A stretch of 64,000 nucleotides of DNA. Origin: Eledone cirrhosa (lineage: Eukaryota; Mollusca; Cephalopoda; Octopoda; Eledonidae). The first letter of the stretch is position 1, and every line of letters starts with the position of its first letter. The notes below the pieces were generated by a model that ran no database searches, was not told the origin of the DNA, and was given only the letters and a program-made list of their open reading frames with translations. A program made the translations under genes and the position numbers. This document shows, piece by piece, positions 12,876 through 25,200 of the stretch. The stretch lies in contig OZ024740.1 of the NCBI GenBank assembly GCA_964016885.1, forward strand, positions 8,390,450 through 8,454,449, given 5' to 3'.

Positions 12876-15800
12876 TCAGTTTCTATTGGTATGTCAGTTT
12901 TGATTGGTATATCAGTTTCAATTGGTATGTCAGTTTCAATTGGTATGTCAGTTTCGATTGGTTTATCAGTTACGATTGGTATGTAAGTTTTGATTGGTAT
13001 GTCAGTTTCGATTGGGATGTCAGTTTCGATTAGTATATCAGTTTCTATTGGTATGTCAGTTTCGATTGGTATATCAATTTCAATTTGTATATCAGTTCCT
13101 ATTGCTATATCAGTTTCAATTGGTATGTCAGTTTCAATTGGTATGTTAGTTTCTATTGGTATATTAGTTTTGACTGGTATATCAGTTCCGATTGGTAAGT
13201 CAGTCTCGATTGGTATGTCAGTTTCGATTGGTATATCCGTTTCGATTGGTATGTCGGTTTCGATTGGTATCTCAGTTTTTATTGTTATATCACTTTCTAT
13301 TGGTATGTCAGTTTCGATTGGTATGTCAATTTCAATTAGTATATCAGTTTCTATTGGTATATCAGTTTCGATTTGTATGTCAGTTTCGAGTGGTATGTCA
13401 GTTTCTATTGGTATATCAGTTTCAATTGATATATCAGTTTCGATTAGTATGTCAGTTTCTACTGGTATGTCAGTTTCGATTAGTATATCAGTTTCTAATG
13501 GTATGTCAGTTTCCATTGGTATATCAGATTCGATTGTTGTATCACTTTCGATTAGTATGTCAGTTCCGATTGGTATGTCAGTTTTGATTGGTATATCAGT
13601 TTCGATTTCATATGTCAGTTTCGATTGGTATGTCAATTTCGATGTTTATATCAGTTTCTATTAGTATGTTAGTTTCTATTGGAATATCAGTTTCGATTTC
13701 ATATGTCAGTTTCGATTGGTATGTCAATTTCGATTAGTATTTCAGTTTCTATTTGTATGTTAGTTTCGATTAGTATATCAGTTTCAATTGGTATGTCAGT
13801 TTCGATCGGTATGTCAGTTTCTATTGATATATCAGTTTCGATTGGTATATCAGTTTCGATTGGTATATCAGTTCCATTGGTATGTCAGTTTCTATTGGTA
13901 TATCAGTTTCTATTGGTATGTCAGTTTTGATTGGTATATCAGTTTCGATTGGTATGTCAGTTTCGATTGGTATGTCAGTTTCGATTGGTATATCAGTTTC
14001 GATTGGTATATCAGTTTCGATTGGTATGTCAATTTCAATTGGTATATCAGTTTCTATTGGTATGTCAGATTCGTGTGGTATGTCAGTTTCTATTGGTATA
14101 TAAGTTTCGATTGATATATCAGTTTCGATTAGTATGTCAGTTTCATCTGGTATGTCAGTTTCGATTAGTATATCAGTTTCTATTGGTATGTCAGTTTTGA
14201 TTGGTATATCAGTTTCGATTGGTATGTCAGTTTCGATTGGTATGTCAGTTTCGATTGCTATATCAGTTCCGATTGGTATGTCAGTTTCGATTGGTATGTC
14301 AGTTTCGATTGGCATATCAGTTTCGATTGGTATGTCAGTTTCGAGTGGTATGTCAGTTTCTATTGGTATATAAGTTTCGATTGATATATCATTTTCGATT
14401 AGTATATCAGTTTCTATTGGTATGTCAGTTTCGATTAGTATATCAGTTTCTAATGGTATGTCAGTTTCTATTGGTATATCAGATTCGATTGGTATATCAC
14501 TTTCGATTAGTATGTCAGTTCCGATTGGTATGTAAGTTTTGATTGGTATGTCAGTTTTGATTGGTATATCAGTTTCGATTGGTATATCACTTTCGATTGG
14601 TATGTAAGTTTCGATTGGTATGTCAATTTCAATTGCTATATCAGTTTCTATTGGTATGTCAGTTTCGAGTGGTATGTCAGTTTCTATTGGTATATAAGTT
14701 TCGATTGATATATCATTTTCGATTAGTATATCAGTTTCTATTGGTATGTCAGTTTTGATTGGTATATCAGTTTCGACTGGTATGTCAGTTTCGATTGGTA
14801 TGTCAGTATCGATTGGTATATCAGTTCCGATTGGTATGTCAGTTTCGATTGGTATGTCAGTTTCGATTGGTATGTCAGTTTCGATTGGTATGTCAATTTC
14901 GATGTGTATATCAGTTTCTATTACTATGTTAGTTTCTATTGGAATATCAGTTTCAATTGGTATATCTGTTTCGATTAGTATGTCAGTTTCTATTTGTATG
15001 TTAGTTTCGATTAGTATATCAGTTTCTATTGGTATATCAGTTTCTCTTGGTATGTCAGTTTCTATTGTTATATCTGTTTCGATTGGTATATCAGTTTCGA
15101 ATAGTATGTCAGTTTCTAATGGTATGTCAGTTTCGATTAGTATATCAGTTTCGATTGGTATATCAGTTTCGATTTGTATATCAGTTCCTATTGCTATATC
15201 AGTTTCTATTGGTATGTCAGTTTCAATTGGTATGTAAGTTTCGATTGATGTATCAGTTTTGATTGGTATGTCAGTTTCGATTGGTATTTCAGTTTCGATT
15301 GGTATGTCAATTTCAATTAGTATATCAGTTTCTATTGGTATATCAGTTTCGATTTGTATGTCAGTTTCGATTAGTATATCAGTTTCTATAGGTATGTCAA
15401 TTTCTATTGGTATATCTGTTTCAATTGGTATATCAGTTTCGATTGATATATCAGTTTCGATTAGTATGTCAGTTTCTACTGGTATGTCAGTTTCGATTTG
15501 TATATCAGTTTCGATTGGTATATCAGTTTCGATTGGTATGTGAGTTTCTATTGGTATATCAGTTTCTATTGGTATGTCAGTTTTGATTGGTATATCAGTT
15601 TCGATTGGTATGTCAGTTTTGATTGGTATGTCAGTTTCGATTGGTATATCAGTTCCGATTGGTATATCAGTTTCGATTGGTATGTCAGTTTCGATTGGTA
15701 TGTCAATTTCGATTGGTATATCAGTTTCTATTGGTATGTCAGTTTCGAGTGGTATGTCAGTTTCTATTGGTATATCAGTTTCGATTGATATATCAGTTTC

Positions 15801-18571
15801 GATTAGTATGTCAGTTTCTACAGGTATGTCAGTTTCGATTAGTATATCAGTTTCTAATGGTATGTCAGTTTCTATTGGTATATCAGATTCGATTGGTATA
15901 TCACTTTCGATTAGTATGTCAGTTTCTATTGGTATGTCAGTTTTGATTGGTATATCAGTTTCAATTGGTATGTCAGTTTCAATTGGTATGTCAGTTTCGA
16001 TTGGTTTATCAGTTACGATTGGTATGTAAGTTTTGATTGGTATGTCAGTTTCGATTGGGATGTCAGTTTCGATTAGTATATCAGTTTCTATTGGTATGTC
16101 AGTTTCGATTGGTATATCAATTTCAATTTGTATATCAGTTCCTATTGCTATATCAGTTTCAATTGGTATGTCAGTTTCAATTGGTATGTTAGTTTCTATT
16201 GGTATATTAGTTTTGACTGGTATATCAGTTTCGATTAGTATGTCAGTTTCGATTGTTATGTCAGTTTTGATTTGTATATCAGTTCCGATTGGTAAGTCAG
16301 TCTCGATTGGTATGTCAGTTTCGATTGGTATATCAGTTTCGATTGGTATGTCGGTTTCGATTGGTATGTCAGTTTCGATTAGTATATCAGTTTATATTGG
16401 TATATCAGTTTCGATTGGTATCTCAGTTTTTATTGTTATATCACTTTCTATTGGTATGTCAGTTTCGATAGGTATGTCAGTTTCGATTGGTATATCAGTT
16501 TCGATTGGTATGTAAGTTTCTATTGATATGTCAGTTTCGATTGGTATATCAGTTTCGATTGGTATGTCAGTTTCAATTGTTATATCAGTTTCTATTTGTA
16601 TGTCAATTAGGATAGGTATGTCAGTTTCTATTTGTATATCAGTTTCGATTAGTATGTCAGTTTCTATTGGTATGTCAGTTTTGAGTGGTATATCAGTTTC
16701 GATTGGTATGTTAGTTTCGATTGGTAGGTTAGTTTCGATTGGTATATCAGTTCCGATTGGTATGTCAGTTTCGTGTGGTATGTCAGTTTCTATTGGTATA
16801 TAAGTGTCGATTGATATATCAGTTTCGATTAGTATGTTAGTTTCGTTTGGATTGTCAGTTTCGATTGGTTTATCAGTTCCGATTGGTATGTAAGTTTTGA
16901 TTGGTATGTCAGTTTCGATTGGTATATCTGTTTCGATTGGTATATCAGTTTCTATTGGTATGTCAGTTTCTAATGGTATATCAGTTTCGATTGGTATATC
17001 AGTTTCGATTAGTATGTCAGTTTCTATTGGTATGCTAGTTTCGATTAGTATAATAGTTTCTATTGGTATGTCAGTTTCGATCGGTATGTTAGTTTCTATT
17101 GATATATCAGGTTCGATTGGTATGTCAGTTTCTATTGGTATATCAGTTTCTATTGGTATGTCAGTTTTGATTGGTATATCAGTTCCGATTGGTATGTCAG
17201 TTTCGATTCGTATGTCAGTTTCGATTGGTATATCAGTTTCGATTGGTATGTCAGTTTCGATTGGTATGTCAATTTCGATTGGTATATCAGTTTCTATTGG
17301 TATGTCAGTTTCGAGTGGTATGTCAGTTTCTATTGGTATATCAGTTTCGATTTGTATATCAGTTCCTATTGCTATATCTGTTTCTATTGGTATGTCAGTT
17401 TCAATTGGTATGTCAGTTTCGATTGGATTGTCAGTTTCGATTGGTTTATCAGTTCCGATTGGTATGTATGTTTTGATTGGTATGTCAGTTTCGATTGGTA
17501 TATCAGTTTCGATTGGTATATCAGTTTCTATTGGTATGTCAGTTTCTATTGGTATGTCAGTTTCTATTGGGATATCAGTTTCGATTGGTATATCTGTTTC
17601 GATTGATATATCAGTTTCGAATAGTATGTCAGTTTCTACTGGTATGTCAGTTTTGATTGGTATATCAGTTTCGATTGGTATGTCAGTTTCGATTGGTATG
17701 TCAGTTTCGATTGGCATATCAGTTCCGATTGGTATGTTAGTTTCGATTGGTATGTCAGTTTCGATTGGTATGTCAGTTTTGATTGGTATGTCAGTTTCGA
17801 TGTGTATATCAGTTTCTATTAGAATGTTAGTTTCTATTGGAATATCAGTTTCGATTGGTATATCTGTTTCGATTAGTATTTCAGTTTCTATTTGTATGTT
17901 AGTTTCGATTACTATATCAGTTTCAATTGGTATGTCAGTTTCGATCGGTATGTCAGTTTCTATTGATATATCAGTTTCGATTGGTATATCAGTTTCGATT
18001 GGTATATCAGTTTCATTGGTATGTCAGTTTCTATTGGTATATCAGTTTCTATTGGTATGTCAGTTTTGATTGGTATATCAGTTTCGATTGGTATGTCAGT
18101 TTCGATTGGTATATCAGTTTCGATTGGTATGTCAATTTCAATTGGTATATCAGTTTCTATTGGTATGTCAGTTTTGTGTGGTATGTCAGTTTCTATTGGT
18201 ATATAAGTTTCGATTGATATATCAGTTTCGATTAGTATGTCAGTTTCATCTGGTATGTGAGTTTCGATTAGTATATCAGTTTCTATTGGTATGTCAGTTT
18301 CGATTGGTATATCAGTTTCGATTTGTATATCAGTTCCTATTGCTATATCTGTTTCTATTGGTATGTCAGTTTCAATTGGTATGTCAGTTTCGTTTGGATT
18401 GTCAGTTTCGATTGGTTTATCAGTTCCGATTGGTATGTAAGTTTTGATTGGTGTGTCAGTTTCGATTGGTATATCAGTTTCGATTGGTATATCAGTTTCT
18501 ATTGGTATGTCAGTTTCTATTGGTATGTCAGTTTCTATTGGGATATCAGTTTCGATTGGTATATCAGTTTC
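12698..18571. repeat. HOR superunit C, copy 1 (~5.9 kb)
   Basis: The monomer series here recurs at 19292-25418 with offsets rising from about 6,560 to 6,847 bp through several insertions and losses of whole monomers. Landmarks shared with copy 2 include CAATTAGGATAGG near 16603 (23288), ATTGGGATATC near 18540 (25387) and the 17-bp unit near 18010 (24838). Similarity to copy 2 ends at 18571, only 15 bases before the retrotransposon. In parts (for example 16033-16440) this copy matches 19551-19960 better at an offset of 3,518 bp, so the superunits are mosaics. Confidence 0.72.
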
Positions 18572-18585
18572 TATTGGTTTCTATT

Positions 18586-18987
18586 GGTAGTGAGACCTGG
18601 GCGCTGAAGGTGGAAGACTTACGTAGATTAGAGAGAAACGAAGCCTGCATGCTCCGATGGATGTGTAACAGTAATATACGTGAACGACAAAGCATAAATG
18701 AATTGAGAGAGAGACTGAGCATAAGAGGAATCAAATGCTGCGTGCAGGAGAGGCGGTTACGCTGGTATGGACATGTGATGCGTATGAAGGATGACAGCTG
18801 CATAAAAAGGTGCAGAGCACTAGAAGTTGATGGAAACCGCGGAGTGGGGAGACCCAAGATGACTTGGGATGAGGTGATAAAAGCCGACCTTACCCAACTA
18901 CACCTCTCAAAGTCAATGACACACGACCGTGACTTCTGGCGTCACGCAGTAATACAGGGTACCCGACCTCCCATGGGTACATGCTGA
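18586..18987 (+). pseudogene. C-terminal remnant of LINE reverse-transcriptase polyprotein
   Basis: The frame encodes 133 residues beginning GSETWALK and ending MGTC before a TGA stop. Visible landmarks, counted from the Gly at 18586, are GSETWALK (1-8), a basic Leu/Arg segment LRRLERNE with a CMLRWMC motif (12-27), ERRLRWYGHVMRM (55-67), RGVGRPKMTWDEV (85-97) and the terminal MTHDRDFWRHA (111-121). In full-length elements this stretch follows the reverse-transcriptase catalytic domain. The palm domain with its catalytic aspartates and the endonuclease domain are absent, so no enzyme activity is possible. The frame reads upstream without a stop into the satellite as far as an ATG at 18448, giving a 179-codon chimeric frame. 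I regard that as accidental, because the satellite is open in most frames. No internal stop or frameshift interrupts the remnant, which suggests a fairly young insertion. Confidence 0.9.
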
Positions 18988-19267
18988 AGCATATAAACAA
19001 TATGCCCCCCCCCCACCGCAAGGTGGTCGTGGAGGTGCCACGGCAAAAAAGCACCCAGCCCACACTGTAAAGTGGACGTGTAGGCGCCACGAAAAAGCAC
19101 CCAGCACTCACTGTAAATGAGGTTGGTGTTAGGAAGGGCATCCAGCTGTAGAAATCAAGCCAGATCAGTTCCTGTATGAGCAAGGCATGGTCAGCCGACC
19201 AGACACTGCCCACAACAGGACAACCCGTCTAACCCATGCTAGCGTGGAAGAACGGACGTAAAACGGT
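18988..19267 (+). other. 3' UTR of the LINE fragment, with cephalopod-type conserved tail
   Basis: This non-coding segment lies between the TGA stop and the GAT tail. It starts with a short A/T stretch and a run of ten C (19005-19014), continues with a short tandem duplication (19021-19116), and ends with a block from about 19117 holding the motifs aggaagggcatccagctgt and aacccatgctagcgtgga. From memory, this last block is the 3' tail shared by LINEs and tRNA-derived SINEs in squid and octopus genomes, where it probably serves as the recognition site for the LINE reverse transcriptase. That assignment rests on recall and needs a database match. Confidence 0.78.
19021..19116 (+). repeat. Short tandem duplication in the LINE 3' UTR (50 bp + 46 bp)
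   Basis: Two imperfect copies lie head to tail: 19021-19070 and 19071-19116. Both contain a G-rich start (AGGTGGTCGTGGAGG / AGTGGACGTGTAGG), a GCCACG motif, an A-run, the shared string AAAAAGCACCCAGC and an ending CACTGTAA or CTCACTGTAA. It looks like an internal repeat of the element's 3' UTR, not satellite. Confidence 0.85.
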
Positions 19268-19291
19268 GATGATGATGATGATGATGATGAT
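19268..19291 (+). repeat. (GAT)8 microsatellite tail of the LINE
   Basis: Eight perfect GAT triplets close the retrotransposon. They are followed at once by TGTCAG-type satellite sequence (the boundary is ambiguous by one or two bases, since ...GATG reads into ...TGTCAG). A GAT tail in place of poly(A) fits RTE-like and cephalopod LINE/SINE 3' ends. Confidence 0.93.
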
Positions 19292-22200
19292 GTCAGTTTC
19301 GAGTGGTATGTCAGTTTCTATTGGTATATCAGTTTCGATTGATATATCAGTTTCGATTAGTATATCAGTTTCTAATGGTATGTCAGTTTCTATTGGTATA
19401 TCAGATTCGATTGGTATATCACTTTCGATTAGTATGTCAGTTTCTATTGGTATGTCAGTTTTGATTGGTATATCAGTTTCAATTGGTATGTCAGTTTCAA
19501 TTGGTATGTCAGTTTCGATTGGTTTATCAGTTACGATTGGTATGTAAGTTTTGATTGGTATGTCAGTTTCGATTGGGATGTCAGTTTCGATTAGTATATC
19601 GGTTTCTATTGGTATGTCAGTTTCGATTGGTATATCAATTTCAATTTGTATATCAGTTCCTATTGCTATATCAGTTTCAATTGGTATGTCAGTTTCAATT
19701 GGTATGTTAGTTTCTATTGGTATATTAGTTTTGACTGGTATATCAGTTTCGATTAGTATGTCAGTTTCGATTGTTATGTCAGTTTTGATTTGTATATCAG
19801 TTCCGATTGGTAAGTCAGTCTCGATTGGTATGTCAGTTTCGATTGGTATATCAGTTTCGATTGGTATGTCGGTTTCGATTGGTATGTCAGTTTTGATTAG
19901 TATATCAGTTTATATTGGTATATCAGTTTCGATTGGTATCTCAGTTTTTATTGTTATATCACTTTCTATTGGTATGTCAGTTTCGATTGGTATGTCAATT
20001 TCAATTAGTATATCAGTTTCTATTGGTATATCAGTTTCGATTTGTATGTCAGTTTCGAGTGGTATGTCAGTTTCTATTGTTATATCAGTTTCGATTGATA
20101 TATCAGTTTCGATTAGTATGTCAGTTTCTACTGGTATGTCAGTTTCGATTAGTATATCAGTTTCTAATGGTATGTCAGTTTTCATTGGTATATCAGATTC
20201 GATTGTTGTATCACTTTCGATTAGTATGTCAGTTCCGATTGGTATGTCAGTTTTGATTGGTATATCAGTTTCGATTGATATGTCAGTTTCGATTGGTATG
20301 TCAATTTCGATGTGTATATCAGTTTCTATTAGTATGTTAGTTTCTATTGGAATATCAGTTTCGATTGGTATATCTGTTTCGATTAGTATTTCAGTTTCTA
20401 TTTGTATGTTAGTTTCGATTAGTATATCAGTTTCAATTGGTATGTCAGTTTCGATCGGTATGTCAGTTTCTATTGATATATCAGTTTCGATTGGTATATC
20501 AGTTTCGATTGGTATATCAGTTTCATTGGTATGTCAGTTTCTATTGGTATATCAGTTTCTATTGGTATGTCAGTTTTGATTGGTATATCAGTTTCGATTG
20601 GTATGTCAGTTTCGATTGGTATGTCAGTTTCGATTGGTATATCAGTTTCGATTGGTATATCAGTTTCGATTGGTATGTCAATTTCAATTGGTATATCAGT
20701 TTCTATTGGTATGTCAGATTCGTGTGGTATGTCAGTTTCTATTGGTATATAAGTTTCGATTGATATATCAGTTTCGATTAGTATGTCAGTTTCATCTGGT
20801 ATGTCAGTTTCGATTAGTATATCAGTTTCTATTGGTATGTCAGTTTTGATTGGTATATCAGTTTCGATTGGTATGTCAGTTTCGATTGGTATGTCAGTTT
20901 CGATTGCTATATCAGTTCCGATTGGTATGTCAGTTTCGATCGGTATGTCAGTTTCGATTGGCATATCAGTTTCGATTGGTATGTCAGTTTCGAGTGGTAT
21001 GTCAGTTTCTATTGGTATATCAGTTTCGATTGATATATCAGTTTCCATTAGTATGTCACTTTCTACTGGTATGTCAGTTTCGATTAGTATATCAGTTTCT
21101 AATGGTATGTCAGTTTCTATTGGTATATCAGATTCGATTGGTATATCACTTTCGATTAGTATGTCAGTTCCGATTGGTATGTAAGTTTTGATTGGTATGT
21201 CAGTTTTGATTGGTATATCAGTTTCGATTGGTATGTCAGTTTCGATTGGTATGTCAGTTTCGATTGGTATATCACTTTCGATTGGTATGTAAGTTTCGAT
21301 TGGTATGTCAATTTCAATTGGTATATCAGTTTCTATTGGTATGTCAGTTTCGAGTGGTATGTCAGTTTCTATTGGTATATAAGTTTCGATTGATATATCA
21401 TTTTCGATTAGTATATCAGTTTCTATTGGTATGTCAGTTTTGATTGGTATATCAGTTTCGACTGGTATGTCAGTTTCGATTGGTATGTCAGTATCGATTG
21501 GTATATCAGTTCCGATTGGTATGTCAGTTTCGATTGGTATGTCAGTTTCGATTGGTATGTCAGTTTCGATTGGTATGTCAATTCCGATGTGTATATCAGT
21601 TTCTATTAGTATGTTAGTTTCTATTGGAATATCAGTTTCGATTGGTATATCTGTTTCGATTAGTATGTCAGTTTCTATTTGTATGTTAGTTTCGATTAGT
21701 ATATCAGTTTCTATTGGTATATCAGTTTCTCTTGGTATGTCAGTTTCTATTGGTATATCTGTTTCGATTGGTATATCAGTTTCGAATAGTATGTCAGTTT
21801 CTAATGGTATGTCAGTTTCGATTAGTATATCAGTTTCGATTGGTATATCAGTTTCAATTTGTATATCAGTTCCTATTGCTATATCAGTTTCTATTGGTAT
21901 GTCAGTTTCAATTGGTATGTAAGTTTCGATTGATGTATCAGTTTTGATTGGTATGTCAGTTTCGATTGGTATTTCAGTTTCGATTGGTATGTCAATTTCA
22001 ATTAGTATATCAGTTTCTATTGGTATATCAGTTTCGATTTGTATGTCAGTTTCGATTAGTATATCAGTTTCTATAGGTATGTCAATTTCTATTGGTATAT
22101 CTGTTTCAATTGGTATATCAGTTTCGATTGATATATCAGTTTCGATTAGTATATCAGTTTCGATTGATATATCAGTTTCGATTAGTATGTCAGTTTCTAC

Positions 22201-25200
22201 TGGTATGTCAGTTTCGATTTGTATATCAGTTTCGATTGGTATATCAGTTTCGATTGGTATGTGAGTTTCTATTGGTATATCAGTTTCTATTGGTATGTCA
22301 GTTTTGATTGGTATATCAGTTTCGATTGGTATGTCAGTTTTGATTGGTATGTCAGTTTCGATTGGTATATCAGTTCCGATTGGTATATCAGTTTCGATTG
22401 GTATGTCAGTTTCGATTGGTATGTCAATTTCGATTGGTATATCAGTTTCTATTGATATATCAGTTTCGATTGATATATCAGTTTCGATTAGTATGTCAGT
22501 TTCTACAGGTATGTCAGTTTCGATTAGTATATCAGTTTCTAATGGTATGTCAGTTTCTATTGGTATATCAGATTCGATTGGTATATCACTTTCGATTAGT
22601 ATGTCAGTTTCTATTGGTATGTCAGTTTTGATTGGTATATCAGTTTCAATTGGTATGTCAGTTTCAATTGGTATGTCAGTTTCGATTGGTTTATCAGTTA
22701 CGATTGGTATGTAAGTTTTGATTGGTATGTCAGTTTCGATTGGGATGTCAGTTTCGATTAGTATATCAGTTTCTATTGGTATGTCAATTTCGATTGGTAT
22801 ATCAATTACAATTTGTATATCAGTTCCTATTGCTATATCAGTTTCAATTGGTATGTCAATTTCAATTGGTATGTTAGTTTCTATTGGTATATTAGTTTTG
22901 ACTGGTATATCAGTTTCGATTAGTATGTCAGTTTCGATTGTTATGTCAGTTTCGATTTGTATATCAGTTCCGATTGGTAAGTCAGTCTCGATTGGTATGT
23001 CAGTTTCGATTGGTATATCAGTTTCGATTGGTATGTCGGTTTCGATTGGTATGTCAGTTTCGATTAGTATATCAGTTTATATTGGTATATCAGTTTCGAT
23101 TGGTATCTCAGTTTTTATTGTTATATCACTTTCTATTGGTATGTCAGTTTCGATAGGTATGTCAGTTTCGATTGGTATATCAGTTTCGATTGGTATGTAA
23201 GTTTCTATTGATATGTCAGTTTCGATTGGTATATCAGTTTCGATTGGTATGTCAGTTTCAATTGTTATATCAGTTTCTATTTGTATGTCAATTAGGATAG
23301 GTATGTCAGTTTCTATTTGTATATCAGTTTCGATTAGTATGTCAGTTTCTATTGGTATGTCAGTTTCTATTGGTATATCAGTTTCTATTGGTATGTCAGT
23401 TTTGAATGGTATATCAGTTTCGATTGGTATGTTAGTTTCGATTGGTATGTTAGTTTCGATTGGTATATCAGTTCCGATTGGTATGTCAGTTTCGATTGGT
23501 ATGTCAGTTTCGATTGGTATGCCAATTTCAATTGGTATATCAGTTTCTATTGGTATGTCAGTTTCGTGTGGTATGTCAGTTTCTATTGGTATATAAGTTT
23601 CGATTGATATATCAGTTTCCATTAGTATGTTAGTTCCGTTTGGATTGTCAGTTTCGATTGGTTTATCAGTTCCGATTGGTATGTAAGTTTTGATTGGTAT
23701 GTCAGTTTCGATTGGTATATCTGTTTCGATTGGTATATCATTTTATATTGGTATGTCAGTTTCTAATGGTATATCAGTTTCGATTGGTATATCAGTTTCG
23801 ATTAGTATGTCAGTTTCTATTGGTATGTTAGTTTCGATTAGTATAATAGTTTCTATTGGTATGTCAGTTTCGATCGGTATGTTAGTTTCTATTGATATAT
23901 CAGGTTCGATTGGTATATCAGTTTCTATTGGTATGTCAGTTTTGATTGGTATATCAGTTTCGATTGGTATGTCAGTTTCGATTCGTATGTCAGTTTCGAT
24001 TGGTATATCAGTTCCGATTGGTATGTCAGTTTCGATTGGTATGACAGTTTCGATTGGTATATCAGTTTCGATTGGTATGTCAGTTTCGATTGGTATGTCA
24101 ATTTCGATTGGTATATCAGTTTCTATTGGTATGTCAGTTTCGAGTGGTATGTCAGTTTCTATTGGTATATCAGTTTCGATTTGTATATCAGTTCCTATTG
24201 CTATATCTGTTTCTATTGGTATGTCAGTTTCAATTGGTATGTCAGTTTCGATTGGATTGTCAGTTTCGCTTGGTTTATCAGTTCCGATTGGTATGTATGT
24301 TTTGATTGGTATGTCAGTTTCGATTGGTATATCAGTTTCGATTGGTATATCAGTTTCTATTGGTATGTCAGTTTCTATTGGTATGTCAGTTTCTATTGGG
24401 ATATCAGTTTCGATTGGTATATCTGTTTCGATTGATATATCAGTTTCGAATAGTATGTCAGTTTCTACTGGTATGTCAGTTTTGATTGGTATATCAGTTT
24501 CGATTGGTATGTCAGTTTCGATTGGTATGTCAGTTTCGATTGGCATATCAGTTCCGATTGGTATGTCAGTTTCCATTGGTATGTCAGTTTCGATTGGTAT
24601 GTCAGTTTTGATTGGTATGTCAATTTCGATGTGTATATCAGTTTCTATTAGAATGTTAGTTTCTATTGGAATATCAGTTTCGATTGGTATATCTGTTTCG
24701 ATTAGTATTTCAGTTTCTATTTGTATGTTAGTTTCGATTACTATATCAGTTTCAATTGGTATGTCAGTTTCGATCGGTATGTCAGTTTCTATTGATATAT
24801 CAGTTTCGATTGGTATATCAGTTTCGATTGGTATATCAGTTTCATTGGTATGTCAGTTTCTATTGGTATATCAGTTTCTATTGGTATGTCAGTTTTGATT
24901 GGTATATCAGTTTCGATTGGTATGTCAGTTTCGATTGGTATATCAGTTTCGATTGGTATGTCAGTTTCGATTGGTATGTCAATTTCAATTGGTATATCAG
25001 TTTCTATTGGTATGTCAGTTTTGTGTGGTATGTCAGTTTCTATTGGTATATAAGTTTCGATTGATATATCAGTTTCGATTAGTATGTCAGTTTCATCTGG
25101 TATGTGAGTTTCGATTATTATATCAGTTTCTATTGGTATGTCAGTTTCGATTCGTATATCAGTTTCGATTTGTATATCAGTTCCTATTGCTATATCTGTT

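Larger units (their letters stand above)
1..18585. repeat. 18-bp satellite array, left arm
   Basis: This stretch is an uninterrupted head-to-tail array of an 18-bp monomer, consensus TATCAGTTTCGATTGGTA, about 1,030 copies, all in the same orientation. Two positions account for most variation: position 2 is A or G (TATC/TGTC), and the core is CGATT, CTATT, CAATT or TGATT. Rarer variants change GGTA to AGTA, GATA, TGTA or GCTA, or change CAG to AAG. These rare variants recur in the same order at kilobase spacing, so the array has higher-order structure. Nearly all monomers are exactly 18 bp. A family-specific 17-bp monomer with core TTTCATTGG recurs near 131, 1650, 3246, 5695, 7045, 10645, 13870 (as TTCCATTGG) and 18010. 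I see no gene, RNA gene or regulatory signal in this arm. The monomer is not one I recognise. Confidence 0.98.
18586..19291 (+). mobile_element. 5'-truncated non-LTR retrotransposon (LINE) 3' end, cephalopod-type tail
   Basis: This 706-bp island is the only sequence in the window that is not satellite. Seen directly: an open frame of 133 codons ending in TGA at 18985-18987, then about 280 bp of GC-richer non-coding sequence, then eight GAT triplets. The peptide matches what I know of the extreme C-terminus of non-LTR retrotransposon reverse transcriptases of invertebrates. The order C-terminal coding region, short 3' UTR, triplet-repeat tail is typical of RTE-like elements, but the clade cannot be fixed from this fragment. 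The UTR and tail strongly recall the shared LINE/SINE 3' ends abundant in squid and octopus genomes. The element is severely 5'-truncated, as is usual after incomplete reverse transcription. No target-site duplication can be recognised because both flanks are satellite. It is a dead copy. Confidence 0.93.

Noticed and set aside
18448..18585. Upstream in-frame extension of the reverse-transcriptase remnant into the satellite, with an ATG at 18448.
   Set aside because: The satellite happens to be open in this frame. The recognisable protein begins at GSETW (18586) and the upstream residues are ordinary satellite translation.
18564..19213. Minus-strand open frames across the LINE fragment (18564-18857, 18890-19213, 18913-19107).
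   Set aside because: They are antisense shadows of the retrotransposon coding region and UTR and contain no recognisable motif.
19117..19291. Independent tRNA-derived SINE at the 3' end of the island.
   Set aside because: The segment is continuous with the LINE coding region and UTR, and no tRNA-like A and B boxes were found upstream of it. The shared tail alone does not make a SINE.
19236..19547. Open frame starting in the LINE tail and running through the GAT repeat into the satellite.
   Set aside because: It joins a microsatellite poly-Met stretch to satellite translation and has no coding character.
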